Shown here: piece by piece, positions 34,556 through 44,113 of the stretch
Numbering within the stretch: position 1 is the first letter of the stretch
Layout: each line of letters starts with the position of its first letter
Assembly: GCF_030316135.1 (NCBI RefSeq)
Contig: NZ_CP128185.1
Span: 3,100,001-3,164,000, forward strand
Source: Aliiglaciecola sp. LCG003
Lineage (GTDB): Bacteria; Pseudomonadota; Gammaproteobacteria; Enterobacterales; Alteromonadaceae
Direction: 5' to 3'
DNA: 64,000 nucleotides
Notes under the pieces: generated by a model
The model's database searches: none
The model's input: only the letters and a program-made list of their open reading frames with translations
What the model was told of the DNA's origin: nothing
Position numbers and translations under genes: made by a program

Positions 34556-35713
34556 TTGCAGTTTCACTTCCAATTCATTCACTCGGTCGACGATATCAGT
34601 AAAGAGATCTGGGACGAATTATCGAAAAATCAAGGGTTGTTCTGCCGTTACGACTTTCTCGCAGCGTTGGAATCTTCAGGTTCGGTAGGAGCAGATACCG
34701 GCTGGCTACCAAATCACCTAGTAGCTTATCAACAGGAAAGCCTCGTCGCCATTCTACCTTTGTATAAGAAAACCCATAGCTACGGTGAATATGTATTTGA
34801 TTTTGCCTGGGCTGAAGCTTATCAGCGCCATCAAATGGACTACTATCCTAAGTTAGTCAATGCTATTCCATTTACCCCAGTTACTGGAGTGCGTTGTTTG
34901 TTTGTCCAAGATATTGACCAAACTGAGCTCTTACAGCAGATGGTATTGTTCATTAATCAACAGTTGAGCCTACTTGGGATGTCGTCGTTCCATAGTTTGT
35001 TTCCAACACAAGCGAGCAGCGAGCTGATGCAGTCTGCAGGATGTAGCCAACGAAAAAGTGTGCAGTTTCAATGGTTTAATCGTAATTATGTGGATTTCGA
35101 TGACTTTCTTGCCACCTTTACCGCTCGCAGACGAAAAAGTGTCCGTAAAGAACGTCAAAAAGTACTCGCTCAACAGGTTATGATTAAGCGCTATAGCGGC
35201 GCAGAACTTAGCGCTACTGAAATGAACTTCTTTTATCTTTGCTATTGTCAGACTTACTTAAAACGTAGCGGCCATACAGGTTATCTTACCCAAGCATTTT
35301 TTAATCAACTGCTAGACAGAATGCCTGAAAACCTATTATTAGTAATAGCTCACAAACACGATAAACCTATAGCCGGAGCCTTGTATTTATTTGACCAAGA
35401 TCAGTTGTGCGGACGCTACTGGGGAGCTCTGGAAAACGTTGATGGCTTGCATTTTGAATGTTGTTATTACCAAGGAATTGAGTTTTGTATTGAGAAGCAT
35501 CTCGACAGTTTCAATCCGGGCACTCAAGGGGAACATAAGATACTTCGGGGATTTGAGCCAATTTTTTGTTATTCCAATCACTGGCTAGCGGACGAGACGT
35601 TTCAACAGGCGGTGAATCGTTTTATTGAGCAAGAAACACCGCAAATTGAAACATACAAAATTACTGCTGCGCAGTTACTACCGTTTAAACAAATAAATGA
35701 ACAAAATAACTGA
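34556..35713 (+). CDS. FemAB-like / GNAT-fold protein (PF04339 type)
   Basis: 385 residues of the FemAB_like (DUF482) family, often labelled peptidoglycan-biosynthesis or N-acetyltransferase. Conserved features are FCRYDFLAALESSGS at the start, RRRKSVRKERQKV in the middle, and FNPGTQGEHKILRGFEP at the end. The start must be at or after the TTG at 34556, since an in-frame stop is 9 bases upstream; GGAT lies close by. The family is thought to join amino acids or acyl groups to substrates, but no reaction has been settled. It diverges from recX. Confidence 0.82.
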   Translation: MQFHFQFIHSVDDISKEIWDELSKNQGLFCRYDFLAALESSGSVGADTGWLPNHLVAYQQESLVAILPLYKKTHSYGEYVFDFAWAEAYQRHQMDYYPKLVNAIPFTPVTGVRCLFVQDIDQTELLQQMVLFINQQLSLLGMSSFHSLFPTQASSELMQSAGCSQRKSVQFQWFNRNYVDFDDFLATFTARRRKSVRKERQKVLAQQVMIKRYSGAELSATEMNFFYLCYCQTYLKRSGHTGYLTQAFFNQLLDRMPENLLLVIAHKHDKPIAGALYLFDQDQLCGRYWGALENVDGLHFECCYYQGIEFCIEKHLDSFNPGTQGEHKILRGFEPIFCYSNHWLADETFQQAVNRFIEQETPQIETYKITAAQLLPFKQINEQNN

Positions 35714-35723
35714 TATCAGTGTG

Positions 35724-36335
35724 TTACTCAGCAGTTGCTTTCGACCAAACCAGTAATAAATTATTCGCTGGCATACTAATTGTTTCACATAATTGCAATT
35801 GCGGCGCCCAACTTATTAATTCGTCAATATCGCGAATTCCGCCCAAACCCCGCTGACGCAGACTTTGATCAAAGTCAGCATTACTGGCACTGGTAAATTC
35901 ACCCGCTACGCAAAAAGGGCCGTATTGACAAAATATGCCACCATCGGGCAGCTGCTGTCCGATTAATTCCATCATTAACTGGACTTCATTCGCTTGCATA
36001 ATATGGGCGGTATTAGCGCTAAACACAGCATCTATGTTTTCAAAGCTCCATGGGTGCAAACCAATAAAAAATGGCATTGGTGGCGCAACATTAGGGCAAC
36101 CGGCAGCCTTGACCCAAGCCTCAATGCTGGGGTGATTGTCTTCAACATCGGTTGGTTGCCAAATTACATGAGGCAGACCTTTTGCGAAATAAGCAGCGTG
36201 CTGGCCGGTCCCTGAGCCTATTTCTAATACGGCCTTTGAATTAGCTAAACGAGACTTCAATTGTTGTAAAATTGGAGCCTTATTGTTCTCACAAGCTTGT
36301 GAAAAGCGCTGCGCAGCCAAAGTATGCTTATCCAT
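35724..36335 (-). CDS. DUF938 family SAM-dependent methyltransferase-like protein
   Basis: About 203 residues. SAM-binding motif I is [16 protein letters not shown], followed by [22 protein letters not shown] and a [10 protein letters not shown] segment, all marks of the DUF938 family. The ATG at 36335 overlaps the metH2 stop by 8 bases (ATGGATAA), indicating translational coupling; the longer frame to 36350 is not needed. As last gene of the methionine operon it would use SAM made from the methionine produced there, but its substrate is unknown. Confidence 0.85.
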   Translation of the reverse strand: MDKHTLAAQRFSQACENNKAPILQQLKSRLANSKAVLEIGSGTGQHAAYFAKGLPHVIWQPTDVEDNHPSIEAWVKAAGCPNVAPPMPFFIGLHPWSFENIDAVFSANTAHIMQANEVQLMMELIGQQLPDGGIFCQYGPFCVAGEFTSASNADFDQSLRQRGLGGIRDIDELISWAPQLQLCETISMPANNLLLVWSKATAE

Positions 36336-38964
36336 TGATATTCGGCCCAAGCCACTTTTCAGCGACTTCTATGCTCCAATTTTTGCGCTGTGCGTATTCT
36401 TCCACCTGATCTTGTTGAATTTGTGCAACGGCAAAATAGCGGGCATCGGGATGAGAGAAATACCATCCTGAAACCGCGGCACCAGGCCACATTGCAAAAC
36501 TCTCGGTCAGCTTCATACCAGTGGTATTTTCGGCATCGAGCAAATCCCAAATTGCTTGCTTTTCAGTATGCTCAGGACAGGCTGCGTAACCCGGTGCGGG
36601 GCGGATCCCCTGATACTTCTCGCGAATGAGATCATCTTTACTTAACGTTTCATCTTTCGCATAGCCCCAGATTTCTTTACGCACTTTCTCGTGCAAATAC
36701 TCAGCAAAGGCTTCAGCTAAACGGTCCGCCAAGGCTTTTACCATAATACCGTTGTAGTCATCACCTTGTTGAATGTAATGATTGGCTAAGTCATCTTCAC
36801 CTATTCCAGCAGTCACCGCAAAAGCGCCAATATAGTCTGCTCTGCGAGAAGACTTCGGTGCAATATAGTCACTCAAACAATAATTAAAACCTTTGGGTTT
36901 TTCTGTCTGTTGGCGTAAATGGTGTGCAACAACCGATACTTGCTGACGGCTTTCATCTTGATAAATTTCAATATCATCACCCACCCGATTAGCAGGAAAA
37001 ATACCGACTACACCTTTGGCTTGTAGTTTTTCACTGTCAACCATGTACTGCAACATTTCCTTGGCATCGGCAAACAGTTTGCTTGCCTCTTCCCCTACGA
37101 CTTCATCGTTTAATATGCGTGGATATTTACCGGCTAACGACCAAGTTAAAAAGAACGGGGTCCAATCTATATAATCAATTAGTTCAGATAATTCGACGGA
37201 GACTTCGCTCACACCAAGCTTTTTCGGAACAGGAGCCTGATAGGCCTGCCAGTCACAACTAAAAGCGTTTTCTCTGGCTGACTGCAAGCTAATAGGCTTG
37301 CTACGAGGACGTTTACGGGCATGCTGCTCACGTACCGTGTCGTATTCTTTTTGCAGCTTAGCGACATATGCTGGTCGATGCTCGTCAGATATCAACTTCT
37401 GACACACGCCCACCGCACGACTTGCATTGGGTACATAGACGACCGGGGCTGAATAATTTTGTTCAATCTTAACCGCTGTATGCGCTTTGGATGTCGTGGC
37501 GCCGCCGATCAAAAGCGGAATAGTGAAGTTCAATCGCTGCATTTCTTTGGCCACATGAACCATTTCATCTAGAGAGGGCGTAATTAATCCCGATAAGCCG
37601 ATCATGTCAGCTTGCTCTTCCTTGGCAACCTGTAGAATTTTAGCTGCCGATACCATTACACCCAGATCGATAATCTGGTAATTGTTGCATTGCAGTACCA
37701 CGCCAACAATATTCTTGCCAATGTCATGTACATCACCTTTCACGGTAGCCAAGATGACTTTACCGTTGGTGGTGCCTTTGTCTTTTTCCAACTCAATATA
37801 AGGTTCTAAATAGGCAACGGCTTTTTTCATCACCCGTGCTGATTTAACCACTTGGGGAAGAAACATTTTACCTTCACCAAATAAGTCCCCTACTACATTC
37901 ATGCCGTCCATTAAAGGACCTTCAATCACATGCAGTGGTTTTTCAGCCTGTAGGCGGCACTCTTCAGTGTCTTGCTCAATAAAATCGGTGATGCCCTTAA
38001 CCAGCGCATATTCTAGCCGCTTACTAACCGGGAACTCTCGCCATTCAAGATTCTCTTTAGCAACAACTTTTCCGTCGCCTTGATATTTGGGCGCTAGCGC
38101 TAATAAATTATCGGTGGCGTCGGGGTGGCGATTGAGGATCACATCCTCTACCGCTTGCTTTAGCTCTGCTGGAATTTCATCATACACTTCAAGCTGACCT
38201 GCGTTGACAATACCCATGTCCATGCCCGCTTTAATCGCGTAATACAGAAACACCGAGTGCATAGCTTCACGTACAGGGTTGTTGCCACGAAATGAAAAAG
38301 AAATATTCGAAAGCCCGCCGGAGACATGGCAGTGGGGTAACTCTTGTCTAATTTTACGGGTCGCTTCAATGAAATCTACTGCGTAATTGTTGTGCTCTTC
38401 AATACCGGTCGCAACAGCGAAAATATTTGGGTCAAAAATAATATCTTCTGGCGGAAAGCCGAGTTTTTCGGTTAACAACTGATAGCTGCGCTGACATATG
38501 GCAAACTTTCGCTCTTGAGTATCAGCCTGGCCTTGTTCATCAAATGCCATTACTACGGTTGCCGCGCCATAACGTTTGATAAGCTTAGCTTGACGAAGAA
38601 ATGGCTCTTCCCCTTCTTTTAAACTAATAGAGTTGACAATGGCTTTACCTTGCACACATTTTAGACCGGCCTCAATGACACTCCATTTGGATGAGTCGAT
38701 CATAATCGGCACTCTTGAAATGTCAGGCTCAGAGGCAATGAGATTCAAAAAGCGCACCATAGCAGCTTCGGAATCCAACATGGCTTCATCCATATTTATA
38801 TCGATGATTTGCGCACCGTTTTCTACTTGTTGGCGAGCAACATCGAGGGCGGTTTCATAATCCCCTTCGAGGATAAGTCGTTTAAACATGGCAGAGCCAG
38901 TAACGTTAGTACGCTCACCAACGTTGATGAATGTAGCACTGGCATTGGTTTGAGTTTGCGACAC
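36328..38964 (-). CDS. metH: Methionine synthase, folate/cobalamin/activation part (split MetH)
   Basis: About 878 residues matching E. coli MetH from the pterin-binding domain on: [12 protein letters not shown] opens the methyltetrahydrofolate domain, [18 protein letters not shown] holds the cobalamin-ligand His (DxHxxG), and GYFSHP-like [12 protein letters not shown] with [12 protein letters not shown] forms the SAM-dependent activation domain. The homocysteine domain is missing and is encoded by the gene just upstream. The GTG at 38964 is chosen because GGGAG is 6 bases before it; the longer frame starts with TTG and has no site. 13 bases separate it from the upstream stop. Confidence 0.93.
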   Translation of the reverse strand: MSQTQTNASATFINVGERTNVTGSAMFKRLILEGDYETALDVARQQVENGAQIIDINMDEAMLDSEAAMVRFLNLIASEPDISRVPIMIDSSKWSVIEAGLKCVQGKAIVNSISLKEGEEPFLRQAKLIKRYGAATVVMAFDEQGQADTQERKFAICQRSYQLLTEKLGFPPEDIIFDPNIFAVATGIEEHNNYAVDFIEATRKIRQELPHCHVSGGLSNISFSFRGNNPVREAMHSVFLYYAIKAGMDMGIVNAGQLEVYDEIPAELKQAVEDVILNRHPDATDNLLALAPKYQGDGKVVAKENLEWREFPVSKRLEYALVKGITDFIEQDTEECRLQAEKPLHVIEGPLMDGMNVVGDLFGEGKMFLPQVVKSARVMKKAVAYLEPYIELEKDKGTTNGKVILATVKGDVHDIGKNIVGVVLQCNNYQIIDLGVMVSAAKILQVAKEEQADMIGLSGLITPSLDEMVHVAKEMQRLNFTIPLLIGGATTSKAHTAVKIEQNYSAPVVYVPNASRAVGVCQKLISDEHRPAYVAKLQKEYDTVREQHARKRPRSKPISLQSARENAFSCDWQAYQAPVPKKLGVSEVSVELSELIDYIDWTPFFLTWSLAGKYPRILNDEVVGEEASKLFADAKEMLQYMVDSEKLQAKGVVGIFPANRVGDDIEIYQDESRQQVSVVAHHLRQQTEKPKGFNYCLSDYIAPKSSRRADYIGAFAVTAGIGEDDLANHYIQQGDDYNGIMVKALADRLAEAFAEYLHEKVRKEIWGYAKDETLSKDDLIREKYQGIRPAPGYAACPEHTEKQAIWDLLDAENTTGMKLTESFAMWPGAAVSGWYFSHPDARYFAVAQIQQDQVEEYAQRKNWSIEVAEKWLGPNING

Positions 38965-38977
38965 AGATAACTCCCGA

Positions 38978-40033
38978 TTAATGCACAAAAGGTTCAAGTC
39001 CAGACAAACGCATTTTTACGTCATTCTGTATTGGTTTTCTAGGGGGGATCCCCTCAACGGCTTTGGCCATTGCTGCAATATGCTCAGGGGTACTACCACA
39101 GCATCCTCCAACAATATTAACCAGTCCCGACTGTGCCCACTCTTTAATATGTTCAGCCATTTCATCTGCTTCCATATCATATTCGCCAAATTCATTGGGT
39201 AGTCCGGCATTAGGGTGAGCTGAAACTAAACATTCGGCACGACTGGCAATCTCTTCAACGTATTGGCGCAGTAAATCAGGCCCCAATGCACAGTTAAGCC
39301 CAAATGAGATTGGATTAGTATGTCTTAGGGAATAGTAGAATGCTTCTGCCGTTTGACCTGACAAAGTGCGACCCGATGCATCGGTAATAGTACCTGATAT
39401 CATAATGGGCAACTTGAAGCCCAATTCGTCAAATACCGAATCTACCGCAAAAGCTGCGGCTTTTGCATTAAGCGTATCAAAAATTGTTTCCAATAGAATA
39501 AAGTCTGCGCCACCTTCAATTAAACCATGGGTTGCTTCTTTATATGCCTCCACCAATTGATCGAAATTGACGTTGCGTTTGCCTGGGTCATTAACGTCTG
39601 GGGATATAGAAGCGGTGCGATTAGTTGGCCCAAGGACACCAGCCACAAATCTAGGCTTGTCAGGCGTTTTAGCTGTATATTCATCAGCGGCTTTGCGGGC
39701 CAATTTAGTTGCTTCAATATTTATTTCTTTGGCCAGCGACTGCATATCATAATCGGCCATCGCAATGGAGGTTGCATTGAAGGTATTGGTTTCGAGGATA
39801 TCGGCTCCCGCTTCGAGATATTCACAGTGAATATCGTATATAATCGAAGGCTGACTGAGGACCAATAAATCGTTGTTGCCTTTCACATCACAATGCCAAT
39901 CAGCAAATCGCTCACCGCGATAATCATCTTCGTCCAATTTGTGTTGTTGGATCATTGTACCCATAGCACCATCAAGGATCAGAATTCGCTGATTTGCCAA
40001 TGCTTTAAATACTTCAATAGATCGATTGGCCAT
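38978..40033 (-). CDS. metH: Methionine synthase, homocysteine-binding part (split MetH)
   Basis: 351 residues equal to the N-terminal homocysteine-binding barrel of Met[12 protein letters not shown] at the start, FGLNCALG with a Zn-ligand Cys and [14 protein letters not shown] with the Cys-Cys pair. It ends [11 protein letters not shown] and a stop, exactly where full MetH continues into the pterin domain. Together with the next gene it makes a complete enzyme as two chains. It starts 11 bases after the metA stop, in one operon with it. Confidence 0.93.
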   Translation of the reverse strand: MANRSIEVFKALANQRILILDGAMGTMIQQHKLDEDDYRGERFADWHCDVKGNNDLLVLSQPSIIYDIHCEYLEAGADILETNTFNATSIAMADYDMQSLAKEINIEATKLARKAADEYTAKTPDKPRFVAGVLGPTNRTASISPDVNDPGKRNVNFDQLVEAYKEATHGLIEGGADFILLETIFDTLNAKAAAFAVDSVFDELGFKLPIMISGTITDASGRTLSGQTAEAFYYSLRHTNPISFGLNCALGPDLLRQYVEEIASRAECLVSAHPNAGLPNEFGEYDMEADEMAEHIKEWAQSGLVNIVGGCCGSTPEHIAAMAKAVEGIPPRKPIQNDVKMRLSGLEPFVH

Positions 40034-40044
40034 ACAAACCCCTC

Positions 40045-40971
40045 TTATTTTTTGCTCGGTAATTCATCCAGATTATACGGTGTAGTCTGGTAAACATAGT
40101 AATTCAGCCAATTGGTGAACAATAAAGTCCCGTGCGCTCGCCAAGTTACCTTAAAAGGCTGGGTAGGATCATTGTTCTGATAATAGTTCTGTGGGACATT
40201 CGGTGCCTGACTATTTGCCAAATCCCGATGATATTCCTGATCCAAGGTATCAGGGTCATATTCAGGATGGCCGGTAATTAATACCGTACGCTTATCTTCA
40301 GATGCGACTATATAAGCCCCAGTCTGTTGTGAACTAGCCAATACTTTGAGACCCTCAACTTGCTCATAGCGAGACAAAGGGATTTCGCCATACCGGGAAT
40401 GGGGTGCACTGAAATACGGGTCAAACCCTCGTACCAACTCATCGTGGGTATCATTTACTTTATGCTCAAATACGCCTGAAAGTTTTTCTGCTCTTAATTC
40501 GCGGTTAAAGCCGTAATAATGATAAAACGCCGCGTGGGCGGCCCAACATGAATACAATGTTGATTGCACATGACGCCTAGTCCAATCCATTATAGTGGTG
40601 ATTTTATCCCAGTACTTCACGTCCGCATAATCCAAATGTGCGATTGGAGCCCCAGTAATAATAAAACCATCATAATTTTTATGGGCGATTTCATCAAACG
40701 ACAAATAAAAATTATCCATATGAGATTTAGGCGTGTTCTTGGGAGCCTGATTATCGATACGGATCAAATCAATATTAACTTGCAAAGGTGTATTGGACAT
40801 CAGGCGCAGAATTTGCACCTCTGTCTCAATCTTATTCGGCATTAAATTTAAAATACCTACTTCTAAGGGGCGAATATCCTGACGAGACGCTTTTTCGCTG
40901 TCCATCACGAATATATTTTCCGCATCTAAAATACTCTGTGCAGGAAGGTCGTTAGGAATACGAATGGGCAT
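40045..40971 (-). CDS. metA: Homoserine O-acyltransferase (MetA type)
   Basis: 308 residues from the ATG at 40971, which has GGAG 6 bases upstream; the frame runs on to 41013 without support. Cys142 ([17 protein letters not shown]), His235 and Glu237 (TGHPEYD) fall at the catalytic positions of E. coli MetA. Residue 111, reported to set acyl-CoA choice (Gly succinyl, Glu acetyl), is Ala here ([10 protein letters not shown]), so the donor is open. It makes O-acylhomoserine, the first committed step to methionine. A MetJ-type operator precedes it. Confidence 0.94.
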   Translation of the reverse strand: MPIRIPNDLPAQSILDAENIFVMDSEKASRQDIRPLEVGILNLMPNKIETEVQILRLMSNTPLQVNIDLIRIDNQAPKNTPKSHMDNFYLSFDEIAHKNYDGFIITGAPIAHLDYADVKYWDKITTIMDWTRRHVQSTLYSCWAAHAAFYHYYGFNRELRAEKLSGVFEHKVNDTHDELVRGFDPYFSAPHSRYGEIPLSRYEQVEGLKVLASSQQTGAYIVASEDKRTVLITGHPEYDPDTLDQEYHRDLANSQAPNVPQNYYQNNDPTQPFKVTWRAHGTLLFTNWLNYYVYQTTPYNLDELPSKK

Positions 40972-41027
40972 GTTCACTCCGAAGTTGAATTTGATGAGGT
41001 GAATTTCTCGCAACTCGAAGCAAAAGT

Positions 41028-41051
41028 CAACATCTTTACGTCTAGACGTCT
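41028..41051. promoter_or_regulatory. MetJ operator (tandem met boxes) upstream of metA
   Basis: Three consecutive 8-base units, CAACATCT, TTACGTCT and AGACGTCT, match the met box AGACGTCT at 5, 6 and 8 of 8. A fourth, weak unit may follow at 41052-41059. MetJ dimers bind such arrays side by side with SAM as corepressor. The array ends about 57 bases before the metA start. The metJ gene is not in the window. Confidence 0.75.
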
Positions 41052-41092
41052 AAATGGGTATTCGTTAGGCTGTGATGTTTACTTTTTTGTAC

Positions 41093-42256
41093 TTAAGGGC
41101 ATTCAATTGAATTTTCAGACCGATTTAATACCTGTTTGACGACGTTTTTAGCAGCAGTAACTTCTCCAAAATTTTTCAAGTCATTAAGCCAGTTTTGCAA
41201 CAATCGCTCATCTGCACCTATTAGGTTAGCCCTTTTGACAAATATTGGGTTATAGGAAGTTTGTATCTGGCTGGCTTGTTCTCTATAACTTAAGTCATAT
41301 CCGCTTTCACCGCGAAGATCCACAACCATGTTTTGCAAGTTCAAACCGATAGACTGGCTCTCTAAGGTTTTACTTCTGTGAGCGAGATTTCTGCCAAGTT
41401 CAAAACATGAATCTGCAATCTCAATATCGCTAATATTTGATTTACACCAGTTAAATATCCAATGAAATTGGGTTTGCTTAGTTGCTGCTTTACCCAGAGC
41501 AGCTACAAAATGGTTGGAGTTATATTCACCCTCTAGTTTACGCATTAGATTAAGAAAACGACTAATATCATCAGCCCAGCCATTACCAAAATAATTAGAA
41601 CTGATGAGCTTGGCTATTGAATCCATTGTTTGTCGGTTGTGATTATGTTTTGCAAAGTAACTCGCGCTATTGAGCCACATCTCCCCGTTAGAAGATTCGG
41701 ACATTGTCGCTCTTTGGATTAACTTGCCGGTGCATGCCATTGATTTTTCATTGGTAGTGCACAATCTGACGATCTCAAACATTACCTCAGGTTCATTAGG
41801 ATATTGCTGATCATAAGATAGCAACAACTTCAATCGTTGCTGTTCGTTATCGATTGGACTAAAAAATGCGAAATTAAAATGATCTTCCTTGCTGTTTGAA
41901 TTGGCAAGTGACATTAAATAGGCATTCAACCGATCATGGTCATCGCTGCCATAGTCATCAATATTTTTCTCACAGCTAGCAATATACTCATCCAACTTTG
42001 ATTCAGTAGCACTGTCCTCAAGATCTTCTGAAAAGTTATCTCGCTGTAGCTTTTCACCTAAAGGTTCTTCATGTTCATACTGTAAGTTCGGATTGGTAAG
42101 TGAGCTGCTGTTGATGTGTTTATCGCCAGAACTAGTATTGAGGAGGTAAACTAAGATAAGCAAAACAACCAATAAGACCGCTTTAAATTTATTTAAAATA
42201 TTTACCTCGATGCTTATCAAATAGGTAGCGCAAAGCCAATTGTTGAACGATGGCAA
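41093..42256 (-). CDS. Unrecognised protein with N-terminal membrane anchor
   Basis: Up to 387 residues. One hydrophobic stretch near the start (FKAVLLVVLLILVYLL, about residues 25-40) should anchor it in the inner membrane; an acidic, Ser-rich linker (to about 85) leads to an alpha-helical periplasmic-type domain with six or more cysteines and possibly TPR/Sel1-like helical pairs. No family is recognised. The start is uncertain: TTG at 42256 has no ribosome site, no ATG lies before the anchor, and a GAGG stands 5 bases before an ATT codon at 42199. It lies between the chemotaxis operon and metA, with direct repeats upstream. Confidence 0.6.
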   Translation of the reverse strand: MPSFNNWLCATYLISIEVNILNKFKAVLLVVLLILVYLLNTSSGDKHINSSSLTNPNLQYEHEEPLGEKLQRDNFSEDLEDSATESKLDEYIASCEKNIDDYGSDDHDRLNAYLMSLANSNSKEDHFNFAFFSPIDNEQQRLKLLLSYDQQYPNEPEVMFEIVRLCTTNEKSMACTGKLIQRATMSESSNGEMWLNSASYFAKHNHNRQTMDSIAKLISSNYFGNGWADDISRFLNLMRKLEGEYNSNHFVAALGKAATKQTQFHWIFNWCKSNISDIEIADSCFELGRNLAHRSKTLESQSIGLNLQNMVVDLRGESGYDLSYREQASQIQTSYNPIFVKRANLIGADERLLQNWLNDLKNFGEVTAAKNVVKQVLNRSENSIECP

Positions 42257-42290
42257 ACATTAACGATATTTTAAATAGCGATGCCTGTCC

Positions 42291-42325
42291 ACGTAATCTT
42301 CTGACGTAATCTTCACATAATCTTC
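42291..42325. repeat. Three short direct repeats upstream of the unrecognised gene
   Basis: The core TAATCTTC occurs three times at 42294, 42307 and 42318 (spacing 13 and 11 bases), the first two within identical 11-base units ACGTAATCTTC. On the minus strand this reads GAAGATTA, 35-65 bases before the gene's first possible start. It may be a regulator site array, as for OmpR-type response regulators that bind at 10-11-base steps. Confidence 0.5.
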
Positions 42326-42395
42326 TAATTTAAACAAAATAACAGGGAGCGTTGATTTTGAGACAGGGCAGGATAAGCACAGGCAGGGATAACGT

Positions 42396-42812
42396 TTAGC
42401 TTGAGCGGCCTTTTTTAATGGAAACTAATAATTCAGCTTCAGCTCGAGGTAGATCGCACTCTCGCATCAATTCTTCTACGCTTGCGCCGCCGTTGGCTAA
42501 TTTTGTCGCGTGGGAATAGAGCCGAGTGTCAGGATCTTGATTTTCAATTTCGTGAATTTTATCTTTTAGATGATCAAAGGTCGCCAGTAGTTCTTTGACT
42601 TTAGCGCTAAGGCCATGAGCGCCGACACGAGTTTCATTTAATTCTTCAGTATGGACCTCAACCTGTTGTTGCAGAAAGATGAATTGCTCACTAATAGCAC
42701 TATGTTGTTGTTCAAGTTGCGTAATCCGCCTTCTGGCGAAGAAAAGCGTAGCAAGACAGACGCCAGACAAAACTATTGCTACGCCCAGCAGAACAATAAC
42801 CCATAATGTCAT
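42396..42812 (-). CDS. DUF2802 membrane-anchored protein of the chemotaxis operon
   Basis: About 138 residues from the ATG at 42812. A membrane span at 2-25 (LWVIVLLGVAIVLSGVCLATLFF) is followed by a coiled coil (about 30-85) and the DUF2802 C-terminal domain RLYSHATKLANGGASVEELMRECDLPRAEAELLVSI, a short helix-turn-helix-like fold. This gene closes the chemotaxis operon in many Vibrio, Shewanella and Pseudomonas species; its function is not known. An intrinsic terminator lies between it and cheW, so its level should be below that of cheW. Confidence 0.85.
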   Translation of the reverse strand: MTLWVIVLLGVAIVLSGVCLATLFFARRRITQLEQQHSAISEQFIFLQQQVEVHTEELNETRVGAHGLSAKVKELLATFDHLKDKIHEIENQDPDTRLYSHATKLANGGASVEELMRECDLPRAEAELLVSIKKGRSS

Positions 42813-42831
42813 AGTGAATCCCAAACAAAAA

Positions 42832-42854
42832 ACCCTGCTCATTCAGACCAGGGT
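42832..42854 (-). terminator. Intrinsic terminator between cheW and the DUF2802 gene
   Basis: ACCCTG/CAGGGT stem with an 11-base loop followed on the minus strand by TTTTTTG. It lies 25 bases after the cheW stop and 20 bases before the next ATG. Confidence 0.72.
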
Positions 42855-42879
42855 CTAGTAAATATGCTACAACGAACTA

Positions 42880-43374
42880 TTAGAGTCCGCTAATTTCATC
42901 CCACTCTTCATCGCTTAATAATTTATTCAGATCGACCAAAATCAACAATTCGCCATCTCTGTTACTGACGCCCTGGATAAACTTAGCACTTTCTTCAGTT
43001 CCAACATTAGGCGCACTGTCAATTTCTGAGGAACGCAAATAAACCACCTCAGCCACACTATCAACCAAAATGCCTACAACCTGCTCATCAGATTCGATAA
43101 TCACAATTCGGGTATTATCGGTTATATCGGTTGGCGGCAAACCAAAGCGGGTACGAGTGTCAATTACAGTAACCACGTTGCCACGTAAATTGATAATACC
43201 TAGTACGTATTCAGGCGCGCCTGGCACTGGCGCAATTTCAGTGTGTCTTAACACTTCCTGAACCTGCATCACGTTGATACCGTAGGTTTCTTCACCTAAT
43301 CGATACGTTACCCATTGTAAAACTTCATCATTACTGTCTACAGCGGCATTTTTCGTAATTCTGTCATCACTCAT
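42880..43374 (-). CDS. cheW: Chemotaxis coupling protein CheW
   Basis: 164 residues with the CheW SH3-like double domain: LQWVTYRLGEETYGINVMQVQEVL, the VPGAPEYVLGIINLRGNVVTVIDTR core and a late VSNRDGELLILVDLNKLL. It links receptors to CheA in the polar arrays. GGAGC sits before the ATG. It follows parP by 25 bases. Confidence 0.97.
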   Translation of the reverse strand: MSDDRITKNAAVDSNDEVLQWVTYRLGEETYGINVMQVQEVLRHTEIAPVPGAPEYVLGIINLRGNVVTVIDTRTRFGLPPTDITDNTRIVIIESDEQVVGILVDSVAEVVYLRSSEIDSAPNVGTEESAKFIQGVSNRDGELLILVDLNKLLSDEEWDEISGL

Positions 43375-43399
43375 ATGACTCGCTCCTTACAAGCTGCGT

Positions 43400-44113
43400 C
43401 TATTTACTATTACTACCAAGGCCCTTGTCTAACAAAGCGATTAACTGCTTTACATTCACAAGTGCGCACATTTTTTCTTTAACCATTCCCGCTAACCACT
43501 GACGCTTACTACTATCTTCGCGCCATTTCACATCAGCAGGCTTTAAGGTTGCAGTGGTGACTAAACTTTCGCATGCTAATCCCCAACCACTGCTGTCTAA
43601 CATAATAAGATATTGATATTTTAAAGATTCTGCCAGTTTTTCGTCATATTTTTCTGGCATTACCCATTTTGCAGTGTCTACTACGTTTAAATTTTCATCT
43701 CTGTGCAGCATAACACCTTTAAACCAATCCGGTTTACCAAACAAAGGACCGATCTTTTCAATCTTATGGATCCCCCCCAGTTCCGTTAAGGGTAGTGCCA
43801 GCGTGAGCCCTGCCACTTTAAAAAATAAAGCTTGAAAGTCTCCGGTAGGAATATGACTTACCGTTGCTGTCTGAGATGCATTTCCAGCCTCTTCTATGTC
43901 GACCTGCAAAACCGTTTCTTTAATTGCGATTTTATCTGGTGTGACCGCTGGCGTTTCAACTATCTTATCAACGTCAACATCTCTCAGATTAGCAGACTTG
44001 AGCAACTTGGCGACACTTTCGCTCTGAATAACGTCTTTTGGCGCCTCTTCAGTCAATAAAGAGGTTAAATAATCTTCAACTATCTGTTCTTTTGCAAACA
44101 CGCCATTATTCAT
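43400..44113 (-). CDS. parP: ParP-like CheW-domain protein, chemotaxis array localisation
   Basis: About 237 residues. An acidic, partly disordered N-terminal 100 residues (NGVFAKEQIVEDYLTSLLTEE) precede a CheW-like domain (FQALFFKVAGLTLALPLTELGGIHKIEKIGPLFGKPDWFKGVMLHRDENLNVVDTAKW). In Vibrio ParP has this build and position and binds both ParC and CheA to hold arrays at the pole. The ATG at 44113 overlaps the parC stop by 4 bases (ATGA); the longer frame to 44188 is not supported. The call rests on domain build and context. Confidence 0.82.
   Translation of the reverse strand: MNNGVFAKEQIVEDYLTSLLTEEAPKDVIQSESVAKLLKSANLRDVDVDKIVETPAVTPDKIAIKETVLQVDIEEAGNASQTATVSHIPTGDFQALFFKVAGLTLALPLTELGGIHKIEKIGPLFGKPDWFKGVMLHRDENLNVVDTAKWVMPEKYDEKLAESLKYQYLIMLDSSGWGLACESLVTTATLKPADVKWREDSSKRQWLAGMVKEKMCALVNVKQLIALLDKGLGSNSK

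Noticed and set aside
39366-39868. Overlapping open frames antisense to the homocysteine domain of metH
   Set aside because: Fully covered by a strong gene on the minus strand; no start signals.
36328-40033. Reading the two metH genes as one gene broken by a sequencing frameshift
   Set aside because: A stop, GGGAG ribosome site and GTG start occur in order within a lengthened linker precisely at a domain boundary, which fits a true split better; a resequencing check is still listed under findings.
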